The notes under the pieces are model-generated. The model had not been told where the DNA came from and searched no databases. It saw only the letters and a program-made list of their open reading frames with translations. Source: Halopseudomonas pelagia (lineage in GTDB: Bacteria > Pseudomonadota > Gammaproteobacteria > Pseudomonadales > Pseudomonadaceae). Taken from it: a stretch of DNA of 64,000 bases. Location of the stretch: contig NZ_CP033116.1 in the NCBI RefSeq assembly GCF_009497895.1, forward strand, positions 2,728,001-2,792,000. Reading direction: 5' to 3'. The position numbers and the translations under genes are program-made. This document shows, in pieces, positions 8,283 through 17,920 of the stretch (its first letter is position 1; every line of letters begins with the position of its first letter).

Positions 8283-8587
8283 TCAGCGGGATACGACTTG
8301 CCCGGGGGGATAACTCCATCCACCGCCAAGTGATTTATAGATGGCGACGAAGCCTCGATACACCTCGATCTCACCCTGAGCCTAATTGTCCTCGGTTGCA
8401 AGACGTTCACGTCCGCATCAAGATGCACGAGGAGGTCCGCGGTGCCTTCGCGGTATTGGATTGAGGCCAGGTTGGCAGCGAAAGGCTGGATTTGCTCTGA
8501 CGCACTATTGATTATAGTCGTTGTTGGCGCTTGCAGTAATCGCTGAACGCATTTTCGCAGTTCTTGATGCATATTTTTCAAGCGCAT
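8283..8587 (-). pseudogene. Remnant of an RND-efflux outer-membrane factor (NodT/OprM family), C-terminal piece
   Basis: The upstream frame encodes ASIQYREGTADLLVHLDADVNVL, the shape of the OprM/NodT segment that usually reads YREGxxDxLxxLDAQRxLL. The match then jumps to another frame encoding ATED(N), an in-frame TAG, AQGEIEVYRGFVAIYKSLGGGW and a stop at 8283. LGGGW is the usual C-terminus of these channels. One frameshift near 8405 and one internal stop break the gene, and everything before the last ~100 codons is missing. No membrane-fusion or RND pump gene remains nearby. A longer open frame over the same bases (8198-8587) is an artefact of this decay. Confidence 0.72.
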
Positions 8588-9163
8588 AAGCCATAGCCGG
8601 ACCCACGAATACGTAAGCAGGGAACGAGGAGGAGGGTGACGCGTGTTCTTGATCGGCTGATTTGGTCACGATGACCCTCCTTAACTGGCAAGTCGGGGGT
8701 CATGTTCTAGGTCATTGATGCTGACATAGGCATGCTGAGAACCCTGATTGATATCCATGGGGTAGAGTTTCAGAAGCTCTCAGCGACGGATACCAGTCGC
8801 CAGCAGCAATTAAATCATTGGCAGCCACCTCATTCAATGACTCGCCATGGACATAAAGCATATCGCCCTTTGAGAGAGTGGAGGTCAGAAATGGGGTCGT
8901 CGAATCGGTGGCTTAGGCAGCTTATGAATATCTATGACATAACCTTTAATTTAACATAATATAGATTATACGAAGTAATATTGGTAGCGAACAGGGAGCT
9001 GCTAACCTTCAATATGGCTTACCAATAGCTGGAGCACCCACGTATCGAATTAAACGATTGATATGCGCGGTATTTTGATTTTTTAGCTAGGTAAATCTGA
9101 TGCATTATGAACTACCAATTCGGTTAAACCGATTTTTCATCTTCACGTTAAGGAGCTCCAACT
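8588..9163. other. Gene-poor, AT-richer stretch before wrbA
   Basis: I find no supportable gene. A 75-codon plus-strand frame (8732-8959) lacks a convincing ribosome site and homology. From about 8935 to 9110 the sequence is distinctly AT-rich and probably holds the wrbA promoter. The left part adjoins the efflux-gene remnant and may be debris of the same lost locus. Confidence 0.5.
9120..9132. promoter_or_regulatory. 13-bp palindrome TCGGTTAAACCGA upstream of wrbA
   Basis: A perfect dyad centred on one A lies 31 bases before the wrbA start and between its AT-rich promoter region and the AAGGAG ribosome site. The one-base centre makes a terminator unlikely, so I read it as a possible repressor site; the protein is unknown. 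Confidence 0.4.
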
Positions 9164-9763
9164 ATGGCTAAGGTACTTGTCCTCTATCACTCCATGTATG
9201 GCCACATCGAAACCATGGCCAAGGCTGTTGCCGAAGGCGCTGCGAAGGTAGACGGTGTCGAGGTTTCCATCAAGCGCGTACCTGAAACCATGAATGCAGA
9301 AGCGTTCAAGGCCGCTGGCGGCAAGGTTGATCAGGATGCACCCGTCGCTACGCCCGCAGAACTGACTGATTACGATGCCATTATCTTCGGTGTGCCTACA
9401 CGCTTCGGCAACATGTCAGGCCAGATGCGCAATTTCCTCGATCAGACTGGCGGCTTGTGGGCGAAAGGCGCGTTGTTCGGCAAGGTCGCCAGTGTTTTCG
9501 CATCAACCGGCACCGGTGGCGGCCAGGAAATGACTATCACTTCCACATGGACAACCCTGGCCCACCACGGCATGACCATCGTACCTATCGGCTACGGCAC
9601 GCCCGAGCTGTTCGACATCTCCCAGGTCAGCGGTGGCACGCCCTATGGCGCAACCACTTTGGCCGGTGGCGATGGTTCGCGTCAGCCTGATGAGCGTGAG
9701 CTGGCTATTGCTCGTTTTCAGGGCGAACATGTTGCAAAGGTTGCGGTTAAATCGAAAGGCTAA
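9164..9763 (+). CDS. wrbA: NAD(P)H:quinone oxidoreductase WrbA
   Basis: The 199-residue protein matches WrbA throughout. It has the flavodoxin-like FMN-phosphate loop [10 protein letters not shown] (residues 10-19), [22 protein letters not shown] near residue 77, and [13 protein letters not shown] near 112. WrbA is a tetrameric FMN enzyme that reduces quinones by two electrons with NAD(P)H, limiting semiquinone and radical stress. TAAGGAG lies upstream of the ATG. It is followed by its own terminator. Confidence 0.97.
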   Translation: MAKVLVLYHSMYGHIETMAKAVAEGAAKVDGVEVSIKRVPETMNAEAFKAAGGKVDQDAPVATPAELTDYDAIIFGVPTRFGNMSGQMRNFLDQTGGLWAKGALFGKVASVFASTGTGGGQEMTITSTWTTLAHHGMTIVPIGYGTPELFDISQVSGGTPYGATTLAGGDGSRQPDERELAIARFQGEHVAKVAVKSKG

Positions 9764-9786
9764 CCCCTTCGTTTTAACCGAATACG

Positions 9787-9808
9787 AAAAGGCGCTCCGG
9801 CGTCTTTT
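9787..9808 (+). terminator. Rho-independent terminator of wrbA
   Basis: AAAAGGCGC, loop TCCG, then GCGTCTTTT form a 9-bp stem with one G-U pair ending in a T-run, 23 bases past the stop. Confidence 0.75.
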
Positions 9809-9880
9809 CTCGTTTCTGGCCTCTATGAATGCATGGCGAACGGGGCTAGTATTTATAAAAATTTACACCAGAGGGATCTG

Positions 9881-11338
9881 ATGAAGTTTAATCGTGTAAT
9901 GGCTGGGAGCCTGCGCGACAGCCAATATGAGCTAATAGTGATTGGCTCAGGATTTGGTTCGTGCTTTTTCCTCGAAGAAGCGCTTAAACATGTTTCCGGG
10001 CGCGTGCTCATTATTGAATGGGGCGATTTTCATCCCTGGGCCTGGCAAATAGAACACAAGGCCAGCTCGCTGGTTGCGCCTGAGACTACCTTCGCCAGCC
10101 TCGGTGCCAGCAAAAAGCCCTGGAACACGACCATTGCCATGGGTGGCGGACTTAATTGCTGGTTCTCGCAGACGCCACGTTTTCACCCCAACGACTTCAA
10201 AACTCAATCTTTATACGGCGTCGGTTTCGACTGGCCACTCAGCTATGAAGAGCTGGAGCCCTACTATTGCAAGGCCGAAAGCATTATGTGCATCTCCGGC
10301 GATCCGGACATGGCACGTGTTCTTCCCCGCAGTCAGCCGTTTCCACAACCTCCGCACAAAGGCTCTTCCATTGATGTACTGATGAAAGCGGCCATGCCTG
10401 ACCAGCATTTCATCATGCCTACAGGCCGTGCGAGGGTCGCCAACGGGCAACGAAGCGTATGTTGTGCAAACGCCACCTGCAATCTATGCCCAGTCAACGC
10501 CAAATTCACCGCTCAGAACGGATTCGCCGAACTGTTCAGTCACCCCAAAGTAGATGTTTGCCTGAATGCGGAGGTCAAGACGTTTGAATACCAGGGCTCG
10601 ACAATTACTGGCCTGACCCTGATGTCAGAGGGCAAGGAGTATCGCGTCGGCGGTGATCAATTTGTGCTGGGCGCCAATGCCATTCAGAGCCCTGCCATAT
10701 TGCTGCGCTCCGATATCAATGACGGCGACACGGGTATGGGCCTGCACGAACAGCTGGGTGCTAACGTTGAGGTGTTCCTTGACGGGCTGGGCAACTTTGA
10801 CGGCAGCACCATTACTACCGGGTTGAACTACGCTCTGTATGACGGTGATTTCCGCCGCGAGCGGTCCGGCTGTCTGGTGTACTTTGAGAATCGCTGGCCG
10901 CACGGTTTGCGAATGGACAAGGATCGCTGGAATCAGATTCTGCCGATGATGCTGACCGCTGAAGATCTTCCTGACCGAAAGAACCGTATCTCTATCGACC
11001 CGGAAAACGGCCAGGCCATTGTCGATTATCAAGGCGAGTCCGAGTACGGCAAGATCGGCCTACAGCATGGCCTGGATCAGTTGGAGAAGCTGCTAAGCCC
11101 CCTGCCCGTCGAGTCTATCCAGTTCAGGGGCTGGCGTCTGACCGAGTCCCACGTGCAAGGCACCCTGAGAATGGGTCACGGCGAAGACGGGTCGGTGATC
11201 GATGCAAACATGCTCCACCACAGAATGCGCAACCTGGTCATCGTGGGCACAGCTACCTATCCCAGTTGCTCACCGGCTAACCCCAGCCTGACCGCCGCGG
11301 CGCTATCCATACGTGCGGCCGACCGCCTATACGGTTAA
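9881..11338 (+). CDS. GMC-family FAD-dependent dehydrogenase, large subunit
   Basis: The 485-residue protein has an FAD Rossmann motif GSGFGS (22-27), the substrate/flavin loop GGGLNCW, a Cys-rich segment CCANATCNLC (Cys194, 195, 200, 203), and the GMC C-terminal block with TESHVQGTLRMG and NPSLTAAALSIRAADRL. The Cys cluster resembles that of membrane-linked FAD sugar/alcohol dehydrogenases, where it can hold an Fe-S centre that passes electrons on. The substrate is unknown. I place the start at 9881 because GAGGG lies 5 bases before it; an upstream in-frame ATG at 9833 has none. The stop codon is part of the ribosome site of the next gene. Confidence 0.85.
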   Translation: MKFNRVMAGSLRDSQYELIVIGSGFGSCFFLEEALKHVSGRVLIIEWGDFHPWAWQIEHKASSLVAPETTFASLGASKKPWNTTIAMGGGLNCWFSQTPRFHPNDFKTQSLYGVGFDWPLSYEELEPYYCKAESIMCISGDPDMARVLPRSQPFPQPPHKGSSIDVLMKAAMPDQHFIMPTGRARVANGQRSVCCANATCNLCPVNAKFTAQNGFAELFSHPKVDVCLNAEVKTFEYQGSTITGLTLMSEGKEYRVGGDQFVLGANAIQSPAILLRSDINDGDTGMGLHEQLGANVEVFLDGLGNFDGSTITTGLNYALYDGDFRRERSGCLVYFENRWPHGLRMDKDRWNQILPMMLTAEDLPDRKNRISIDPENGQAIVDYQGESEYGKIGLQHGLDQLEKLLSPLPVESIQFRGWRLTESHVQGTLRMGHGEDGSVIDANMLHHRMRNLVIVGTATYPSCSPANPSLTAAALSIRAADRLYG

Positions 11339-11348
11339 GGAGCGGCAA

Positions 11349-11768
11349 ATGAATCGACGCCAGTTTCTTGGTTTTACCGCTGCGACTGCAGGTGTAATCA
11401 CGCTTGCTGCGGCAGGCAGCGCAGCCATGATCTTTGAGGACAGCTACACCTATATCCCCGCCCTCCTCCGCGAGCTGATCGGCGACTACAGCATGGCAGC
11501 GGAACAGGAGCAGGCCTTCATTGATGCCTTGGCGCGCGACTATGGTGAGCAGAAGCTTATGGCCGTGATCGGGTTGCACCGGATTCGCAACACCACAGGT
11601 CTGGGCATTGCTTATACCAATGACAAGATAGACCAGTTCGAACGCAGATTAGTGACAGACTTCCTGATCTCCACCGACTATTTGCGTCAACCCAAAACAG
11701 CCAGACCGCAGCTGAGTTTTATCGGATATAGGATCCCGTGCAACAACCCTTTCGCGCGGTTCACTTGA
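11349..11768 (+). CDS. Tat-exported small partner of the GMC dehydrogenase
   Basis: The 139-residue protein opens with a twin-arginine signal (NRRQFLGF, hydrophobic stretch to about residue 27). The mature part is short and ends with GYRIPCNNPFARF, resembling gamma/small subunits of FAD-dependent glucose, gluconate or sorbitol dehydrogenases. In those complexes the signal-bearing small subunit carries the folded flavoprotein to the periplasm. Its TAAGGAG ribosome site contains the stop codon of the large-subunit gene, implying coupled translation. No cytochrome c subunit follows, so the electron acceptor is open. Confidence 0.78.
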   Translation: MNRRQFLGFTAATAGVITLAAAGSAAMIFEDSYTYIPALLRELIGDYSMAAEQEQAFIDALARDYGEQKLMAVIGLHRIRNTTGLGIAYTNDKIDQFERRLVTDFLISTDYLRQPKTARPQLSFIGYRIPCNNPFARFT

Positions 11769-11782
11769 CACATTGAAACCAA

Positions 11783-11806
11783 AAAAGGCGCCAACAGGCG
11801 CCTTTT
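11783..11806. terminator. Bidirectional terminator between the GMC operon and tpx
   Basis: AAAAGGCGCC, loop AACA, GGCGCCTTTT form a perfect 10-bp stem with T-runs when read from either strand, between two convergent genes. Confidence 0.85.
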
Positions 11807-11824
11807 CAAATCAACCGACAGCCG

Positions 11825-12325
11825 TCAAGACAGAACCGCCAAAGCCGCATCATAGTTGGGCTCATCACGAATCTCGCCCACCAATTCGCTGTGCAGCACA
11901 GTGTCATTTTCATCCAGCACCACTACCGCACGTGCGGTAACGCCCGCCAGCGGGCCGCTTTCGATTGCTACGCCGTAATCCTTGAGGAACTCGCTGCCGC
12001 GCATGGTCGACAGATTGATTACGTTGTCCAGGCCTTCAGCGCCGCAGAAGCGCGCCTGGGCAAAAGGAAGATCAGCAGAGATGCACAGAACTACGGTGTT
12101 ATCCATAGCGCTGGCCTTGCTGTTGAACGTGCGTACCGACGTCGCACAGGTGGGGGTGTCGATACTGGGGAAGATATTCAGGACCTTCCGCTTGCCGCTG
12201 TAAGTCGCCAGAGTAGCGTCGGACAGATCCTTTGCTACCAGCTTGAAAGCAGGCGCCTTGTTGCCTTTCTGCGGAAACTCGCCACCGATTGTAATCGGGT
12301 TACCGCCTAGATTAACGCTGGACAT
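11825..12325 (-). CDS. tpx: Thiol peroxidase Tpx
   Basis: The 166-residue protein is a typical atypical-2-Cys peroxiredoxin Tpx, with peroxidatic Cys60 in [15 protein letters not shown] and resolving Cys94 in ARFCGAEG. It reduces alkyl hydroperoxides and H2O2 using thioredoxin. The N-terminus ([14 protein letters not shown]) is the family standard, supporting the start. It is transcribed alone, downstream of tamB. Confidence 0.97.
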   Translation of the reverse strand: MSSVNLGGNPITIGGEFPQKGNKAPAFKLVAKDLSDATLATYSGKRKVLNIFPSIDTPTCATSVRTFNSKASAMDNTVVLCISADLPFAQARFCGAEGLDNVINLSTMRGSEFLKDYGVAIESGPLAGVTARAVVVLDENDTVLHSELVGEIRDEPNYDAALAVLS

Positions 12326-12385
12326 GGAAACTCCTCAGATCATTGCAGGTAACGCGCAGTCTGTGCGCGGGAAAACATGATGCGG

Positions 12386-15300
12386 TCAGAAATCAATACG
12401 GTAGAAGAAATCCAGCGAACTGGCAAAGCCGCTGACGGCTTCCAGGTATAAACGCCGGGTCAAATCATATCGCAGCCCCAACTGGTTGGCTGGCTCAAAT
12501 ACCCCGACACCATAGCGCAAACTCAGCTTTTCGGTGATATAGCCGGCAGCGACCACCTGCGTCCCTACCCCACTGCCTTCAGTTTCAAGCTGAAAATCGT
12601 CAATCCCCAGTTTATTGGCAATATTGCCGGCAACCGGACCGCTGCCAGCCATTCCCAATGCCAGTGCGGCCTGGCCGAGCATATTGTCATCGCCACCATC
12701 ACCACCCAGCGGCCTGCCCAGTATCAGGTATGACAGGGCCTGTTCCTGCGCCATGCTGGGCTCGGAAAATACCTCGGATTGCGGTGCTTCCGCGCGCCCA
12801 GTCAAGCGCAGGCCAGCGACCACATCGTCCACCCGGCGCACCGCTTCTATGTCAAGGAAGGGTTGAGAAATGGGTCCGGCGAACAGGATCTGCGCGCGTC
12901 GCAAGCTGAGACGCTGGCCATACCGGCGGAAACGCCCATCGAGAATATTCAGATCACCGGTCGCATTCATATTCTCCTCGACCTGGATACGCCCACTGAG
13001 CCGGCCGGTGAGGCCGAACCCGGAGAAACGCAATTGATCGCCGATCAGCAGTTGCACGCGGGCTCGGATATCCAGCGGCGCTTCCTGTTCTTCGACTTCC
13101 TCGCCAACGATAACGACATCAGGTGACAACTTGACCGCCTGCTCTGGCAATTCGCGCACCGTGATATCACCTTCAGGCACAGCTATCTGGCCACGTACCT
13201 GCAGTCGATTATCTGCCAGGGTTACATTCAGATCAGGGCTCACGCTGAGATCCGCGTAGGGCTCGACTGTCACCGGCAAGGCGTCGCCCTTCAACGTCAG
13301 ATCCAGGTCAAGTTGCGGCGCCCAGGTTAGGTTACCCTGCAGGCTGCCCTGCCCCTGTTCACCACTGCGCCAGGTGCCGTCAATATCAGCGCGCTGCCCA
13401 GCGACCAGAACATCTACATTCAGTTGCTCAAAACTCACCGGCAATTCCGGCCCGCTGACATGTCCGTCGCGCAGGCGTATTTCGCCAGAAATCAATGGCT
13501 CCACGAGCGTACCGCTGATATCACCGCGGCCGTTCACCTCGCCGTGCAGCTCTTCTACCTGAGTCAGGAAGGGCCTGAGGAAATCCAGTTTCAAACCTTC
13601 TATACGATATTGCCCAGTGAGTGCGCGCTCACCAGCAGGATCGTCAATTCGCGCCTGTGCGTCGAGGGTACCCAGGCCCTCACTGGCAAGCAGCAGGCGC
13701 GTGTTGGCCTGCCCTTCTTCCAGTAAGGTATTGAGCTGGAGGCTTTCATAGGGGAATGCCAGCGTCTGCTCCGGGTTGGTCACATTGACCACGCCGTTGA
13801 CGCTGGAAACGTCGACCCTGGCCAATGGTTCGCCGCCTACCGCCTGGTTGAACTCCACTTGCGCGTTGAGCAATCCGTCCCAGCTGAAGTCCTCGGGCAA
13901 GGCGCCCTGAAGCGTGTCCAGTGCGAAATCATTCAATGCCAGATTGATGCGTCGGTCGGGCAAAAGGTGTTGTTCACCGTCAAAACACAAACGCGCGCCC
14001 TGCTGCCGCCAGCAATGCGCGGCCATGCGCAATTGGGCAGGTGCAAGCCGATAATTGAAAACAGCCGAATCCACCAGCGTCCAGATCATTTCTTCGTAGG
14101 CCAGCTCGGCATCGGTCAGCCGGCCCTGCCAGCGCTCTGCGTTCAAGGTACCGGTCAGTTGCGTTTGTACATCAAGTATTCCGCGGTCCAGGGTCAGATT
14201 CAGGTTGTGGTTGGCTTTGTTGCCGCGCAGGGTCAGGTTCATATTGCCTAAACGCGTTTCTCCACTGCGCATGCGCCTGGTGTTAAGCGTCAATTCGCCC
14301 GGCATAGCATCGGTTACGCTCACCCTGCCCTGCAGATCAAGCTCGCTGAGGGTCAATTGCTCAAGGCCCAGGCCACGGCCGTTCAGGTTGAGCGCAATGT
14401 CCGGTGCGCTAGCCGCACCGGTGGCGGCAACCTTGCCTTGCACTGTTCCCTGCAGCCCCGGCCAGAGCGTGTTGAGTCGCGGCAGATTAATATTCAGATC
14501 AGCCGCAATCTGTTCGCCCCATTGACCGCCCCCGGCAATACGATTCTCGCCCTGGCGTAGCAGCAGATCCCTTATCAGCCAGGCGTCGTCCTGTTTGTCC
14601 ACATTGCCCGAAATGGCCAGCGGATAGGATCGCAGAGTGCCCTGCAGCGCCCAATCCGCAGACAGCTGCAGACTTTCACCCATGCTGCCTTGGCTATTGA
14701 TCGGACCATTAAGCTCGCCAGGCAACTGCGCAACAAATACGCCAGGGTTCAACTTCTCCAGCAGCAAGCTGACATCCCATGCCAGCGCTGCGCCCATATC
14801 GATAACCGCTTCACCCGTGGCCTTGCCCGCCTCGGTCTGCAGCTCAAAGGGGGCAATCCGCACCGATTCCTGGTTACCCCTGGCAGTCATCGCCAGCTCG
14901 ACGGTTTGTTCTGCCACACCGCTGAGGCGCGCAGTCAGATCACTACTGACGTTCATATCCCGAAGGCTGGCCGTCATTGCCAGTTCTTCGAGCTCGATAG
15001 CACCTATGTCCTGTGGATACAGCCACTGCCAGGGAAATCGTTGAACATCCAGAGTGGCGTCAGCCAGCAACTGCTCTTCCCAGCTGGCATCTGCAGCCAG
15101 ACGCAGCTGTCGATCAGGAGCGTCGGCAACATTAAGTTGTAACACCAGATCGCTGACGCCGGTCAGCCCGGCCTGGGCGTCCAGAACGAGATCCACACGT
15201 CCTTCAGAGCCGGGGAAATAGGCGTCTCCCTGAACCACAAAACCGCTGTCCAGGTCGCCATCAACCGCCAGCCGCAGATCTTCCAGGGTCAATGTTTTGG

Positions 15301-16102
15301 GTAGGGTCTGCAACGGCAGAAAAGCGTCACTTTCCCAGGTCAGGGAGAGCGGCAAGGCCGGTTGCAAAGGCCGTAGTTGGGCTTGAAGTATTCCATCCAG
15401 GTAGCCCTGGCTCAACGCTTCCACTTGCAGATCATCGAGGCTGCCATTCAGACTGATATCTGCAGACCAGTCGCGTTCATCCATGGGCGGCAAATTCACT
15501 GCGGCATTGATCTGCAACGGCCAGTCGCCAGCCATGCGCAGCTCGCCATCAAGCTGCCAATCCAGATCAGGACCCTGCCCGCTAAACTGCCGAATAATCA
15601 GCTGGTCGCCTGCACTCCGGGCTGACAGGTTTATATCAGCCAGTAGCGGCTCGTCACTATTCAGCCACAGGCTGCCGATACGCACGCGATCAAGCTGGAT
15701 ATCGAACGGCAGGTTCAAATCTGGCAGTGTTACCGCCTGGCGCTCGGGCGTGGGCTCTTCGCTGGGCTCAGTCTGGACACGGATACTCTCCACATCCAGA
15801 TCATCCAGACACAAACGTGTTTTCAACAGGCACTCGGGGGACCAGGAGAATCGCACCTGATCGATCACGACCTCAATACCTGTGTCACGCCAGACAATCT
15901 GCTCAAATTGCCAGCCACGCCACAACTGGCCCTGGATAAAATCCAGCTGCAGGCGCGGCTCGCGGTCCTGCACCTGCTGAAAGAGCCAGCGGTTAACTGA
16001 TTCGCTGGCCAATAACAGGCCGAGAAGCACAGGCAACATCAGCAGTATCAACACCGCCAATAGCAGATACTTGAGGACCGATCTGGTCGTCGACCCGCTC
16101 AT
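12386..16102 (-). CDS. tamB: Translocation and assembly module subunit TamB
   Basis: The 1238-residue protein has one N-terminal membrane anchor (about residues 10-32) and then a very long beta-strand-rich body of alternating hydrophobic residues. It ends in the conserved DUF490/TamB domain, including GDLNILDGRFRRYGQRLSLRRA, AEAPQSEVFSEPSMAQEQALSYLILGRPL and RLYLEAVSGFASSLDFFYRIDF. TamB spans the periplasm, partners with TamA, and is now thought to move phospholipids (and some outer-membrane proteins) towards the outer membrane. Its start overlaps the tamA stop by four bases (ATGA). Confidence 0.96.
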   Translation of the reverse strand: MSGSTTRSVLKYLLLAVLILLMLPVLLGLLLASESVNRWLFQQVQDREPRLQLDFIQGQLWRGWQFEQIVWRDTGIEVVIDQVRFSWSPECLLKTRLCLDDLDVESIRVQTEPSEEPTPERQAVTLPDLNLPFDIQLDRVRIGSLWLNSDEPLLADINLSARSAGDQLIIRQFSGQGPDLDWQLDGELRMAGDWPLQINAAVNLPPMDERDWSADISLNGSLDDLQVEALSQGYLDGILQAQLRPLQPALPLSLTWESDAFLPLQTLPKTLTLEDLRLAVDGDLDSGFVVQGDAYFPGSEGRVDLVLDAQAGLTGVSDLVLQLNVADAPDRQLRLAADASWEEQLLADATLDVQRFPWQWLYPQDIGAIELEELAMTASLRDMNVSSDLTARLSGVAEQTVELAMTARGNQESVRIAPFELQTEAGKATGEAVIDMGAALAWDVSLLLEKLNPGVFVAQLPGELNGPINSQGSMGESLQLSADWALQGTLRSYPLAISGNVDKQDDAWLIRDLLLRQGENRIAGGGQWGEQIAADLNINLPRLNTLWPGLQGTVQGKVAATGAASAPDIALNLNGRGLGLEQLTLSELDLQGRVSVTDAMPGELTLNTRRMRSGETRLGNMNLTLRGNKANHNLNLTLDRGILDVQTQLTGTLNAERWQGRLTDAELAYEEMIWTLVDSAVFNYRLAPAQLRMAAHCWRQQGARLCFDGEQHLLPDRRINLALNDFALDTLQGALPEDFSWDGLLNAQVEFNQAVGGEPLARVDVSSVNGVVNVTNPEQTLAFPYESLQLNTLLEEGQANTRLLLASEGLGTLDAQARIDDPAGERALTGQYRIEGLKLDFLRPFLTQVEELHGEVNGRGDISGTLVEPLISGEIRLRDGHVSGPELPVSFEQLNVDVLVAGQRADIDGTWRSGEQGQGSLQGNLTWAPQLDLDLTLKGDALPVTVEPYADLSVSPDLNVTLADNRLQVRGQIAVPEGDITVRELPEQAVKLSPDVVIVGEEVEEQEAPLDIRARVQLLIGDQLRFSGFGLTGRLSGRIQVEENMNATGDLNILDGRFRRYGQRLSLRRAQILFAGPISQPFLDIEAVRRVDDVVAGLRLTGRAEAPQSEVFSEPSMAQEQALSYLILGRPLGGDGGDDNMLGQAALALGMAGSGPVAGNIANKLGIDDFQLETEGSGVGTQVVAAGYITEKLSLRYGVGVFEPANQLGLRYDLTRRLYLEAVSGFASSLDFFYRIDF

Positions 16103-17799
16103 AGCTCCGGCCCCATGGAGAAATGCAGCCGGAAGCCCTCGTCAGGCTCGGTGATGGATCGGGCCACATCGACGCGGATTGGGCCTACCGGCGACACCCA
16201 GCGCACGCCCAGACCGAGACTGGTTTCCCGCGGATCCGTTAGCGAATCCATGGCATTACCGTGATCGACAAAGACTGCGGCACGCCATTTATCGATAAAC
16301 TCGTATTGATATTCGAGGCTGGTCGCTACCAGATACCGACCGCCGATACGCTCGCCGGACTCATCAGTGGGTGCGAGCGTGCGAAAGTCGTAACCACGAA
16401 CGCTCTGATCACCGCCGGCAAAAAAGCGCAGCGAAGGCGGCAGGCTGTCGAAGCTTTCACTGCCAATGGCGCCAATATTGGCGCGCGACAGCAGGCGATG
16501 CTTGTCAAATAGCGTATACAGGCCTTTAGCGCTGGCGTTGACCCGGACGAAATCAAAATCGGCGAGCACGCCCTCTTTCGCGCCTTGCAGGTCAAGCATC
16601 AGGCTATAGCCCTTGGACGGGTCGATGCTGTTGTCACTGACGGTGCGCTGCAACAACAGGCTGGGAATCAGCAATGTGCTTTGACCCGACTCATTGCCCA
16701 GCGAGAAGCGCTCCTGCTCCAGACGCAGCCCAATCACACGTTCCCAGCCGCTGTCTAACGTTCGCAGTAATTGCGCACCCACAGTGAAGCTGCGCGTTTC
16801 AACATCATCGATCTCTTCGTCCTGAAAGCCGGTAAAGAAGCGCAGCGAATGGCTTTGCGGAGGGTCCAGGGGGATCTGGTACCAGGTGCTGATCTGCTGC
16901 CGGGGAGCAGACACCTCCAGATCGGCGCCGCGAGAATGACCCTGCGGATTAATCCAGTGCTGCGTCCAGTTAACCTTGGCGCGTGGTCCGACGTCAGTCG
17001 AGAAACCACCACCAAAGCCCAGAGAGTGCTGGTCGCGCTCACGTATTTCAACATTGACCGGGATCAGTCCATCCTCTGCTGTATTGGCGGAGGCAGAGAC
17101 CTGAACGGTTTCAAAATAGCCGCTGGACAGCAGGTCCCGGTTCAGCTCCGCCAGCAGGTCGGCATCATAGGGCACGCCGGTGCGAAAACGCACCATGCGC
17201 TGCAGCAGGTTTTCATTGAAGGGAGTATCGGAAAAAACTACTTCACCGAGTCTGAAGCGGTCGCCGGATTGATATACCAGAGTGATATTTGCTTGGTAAT
17301 TGTCAACATCAACCAGCAATTCCTGCTGCTCGAAACGGCCACCAAAGTAACCATAGCGCAAAGCCTGATTGCTGATCAGCGTCTTGTAGCTTTCATAGTG
17401 GCCGTGGTTGAGCACCGCGCCCTGCCTGAGCATGGAACTGGACGGCAATTGAAAGCTTTCACGCCCCTGCCCTTCAACGCGGATATCCACTTTGTCGAGC
17501 AGAACCGGTTGGCCTAGGCTAACGTTCAAAACCAGCACTGGCGCATCACGGCTCCCAGTTACATCGGGGCGAATACGTGTGTGATAGAAGCCCAGGGCCT
17601 GTGCAGCCTTGGTCGCCTGGTCCGTAGCGTGACGGGCGAGGCGCCACATCTCACGGCGGTTCTCAGCCTCCACCGGGCCGATGAACGCCTGGATATTATC
17701 TCTAACCCCGTTGTTACTGGGTTCCACGATCACTTGTAGTTGGGCCATGACTGCCGCGGGGAAAAAAAGCAGGCAAATCAATGTAAAACAACGGCCCAT
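16099..17799 (-). CDS. tamA: Translocation and assembly module subunit TamA (BamA family)
   Basis: The 566-residue protein has a signal peptide cleaved near AVMAQ (about residue 19), periplasmic POTRA-type repeats to about residue 250, and a C-terminal 16-strand Omp85 barrel. The barrel motifs RFFAGGDQSVRGYDF and GLGVRWVSPVGPIRVDVA are both present. With TamB it forms the trans-envelope TAM complex. The ATGA overlap makes the two genes one translational unit, divergent from xthA. Confidence 0.96.
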   Translation of the reverse strand: MGRCFTLICLLFFPAAVMAQLQVIVEPSNNGVRDNIQAFIGPVEAENRREMWRLARHATDQATKAAQALGFYHTRIRPDVTGSRDAPVLVLNVSLGQPVLLDKVDIRVEGQGRESFQLPSSSMLRQGAVLNHGHYESYKTLISNQALRYGYFGGRFEQQELLVDVDNYQANITLVYQSGDRFRLGEVVFSDTPFNENLLQRMVRFRTGVPYDADLLAELNRDLLSSGYFETVQVSASANTAEDGLIPVNVEIRERDQHSLGFGGGFSTDVGPRAKVNWTQHWINPQGHSRGADLEVSAPRQQISTWYQIPLDPPQSHSLRFFTGFQDEEIDDVETRSFTVGAQLLRTLDSGWERVIGLRLEQERFSLGNESGQSTLLIPSLLLQRTVSDNSIDPSKGYSLMLDLQGAKEGVLADFDFVRVNASAKGLYTLFDKHRLLSRANIGAIGSESFDSLPPSLRFFAGGDQSVRGYDFRTLAPTDESGERIGGRYLVATSLEYQYEFIDKWRAAVFVDHGNAMDSLTDPRETSLGLGVRWVSPVGPIRVDVARSITEPDEGFRLHFSMGPEL

Positions 17800-17920
17800 A
17801 TGATCCTTCCAGGGTTAAATTGGCAGTGAGGATGCTAACATGCCCCATCGGCCCGTCCGGCAAAAAATACATTTGCTTACAGACGCACCTGCGGAATACA
17901 ACCGCTCAACAGGACAAAAT

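Noticed and set aside
8198..8587. 129-codon minus-strand open frame
   Set aside because: It runs through the remnant of an outer-membrane factor in a wrong frame for half its length and overlaps the peroxiredoxin start; treated as pseudogene.
8732..8959. 75-codon plus-strand frame before wrbA
   Set aside because: No convincing ribosome site, no recognisable family, and lies in gene-poor sequence.
12386..16102. Many open frames antisense to tamB
   Set aside because: They lack ribosome sites and are by-products of a GC-rich reading frame; tamB is intact and overlaps tamA.
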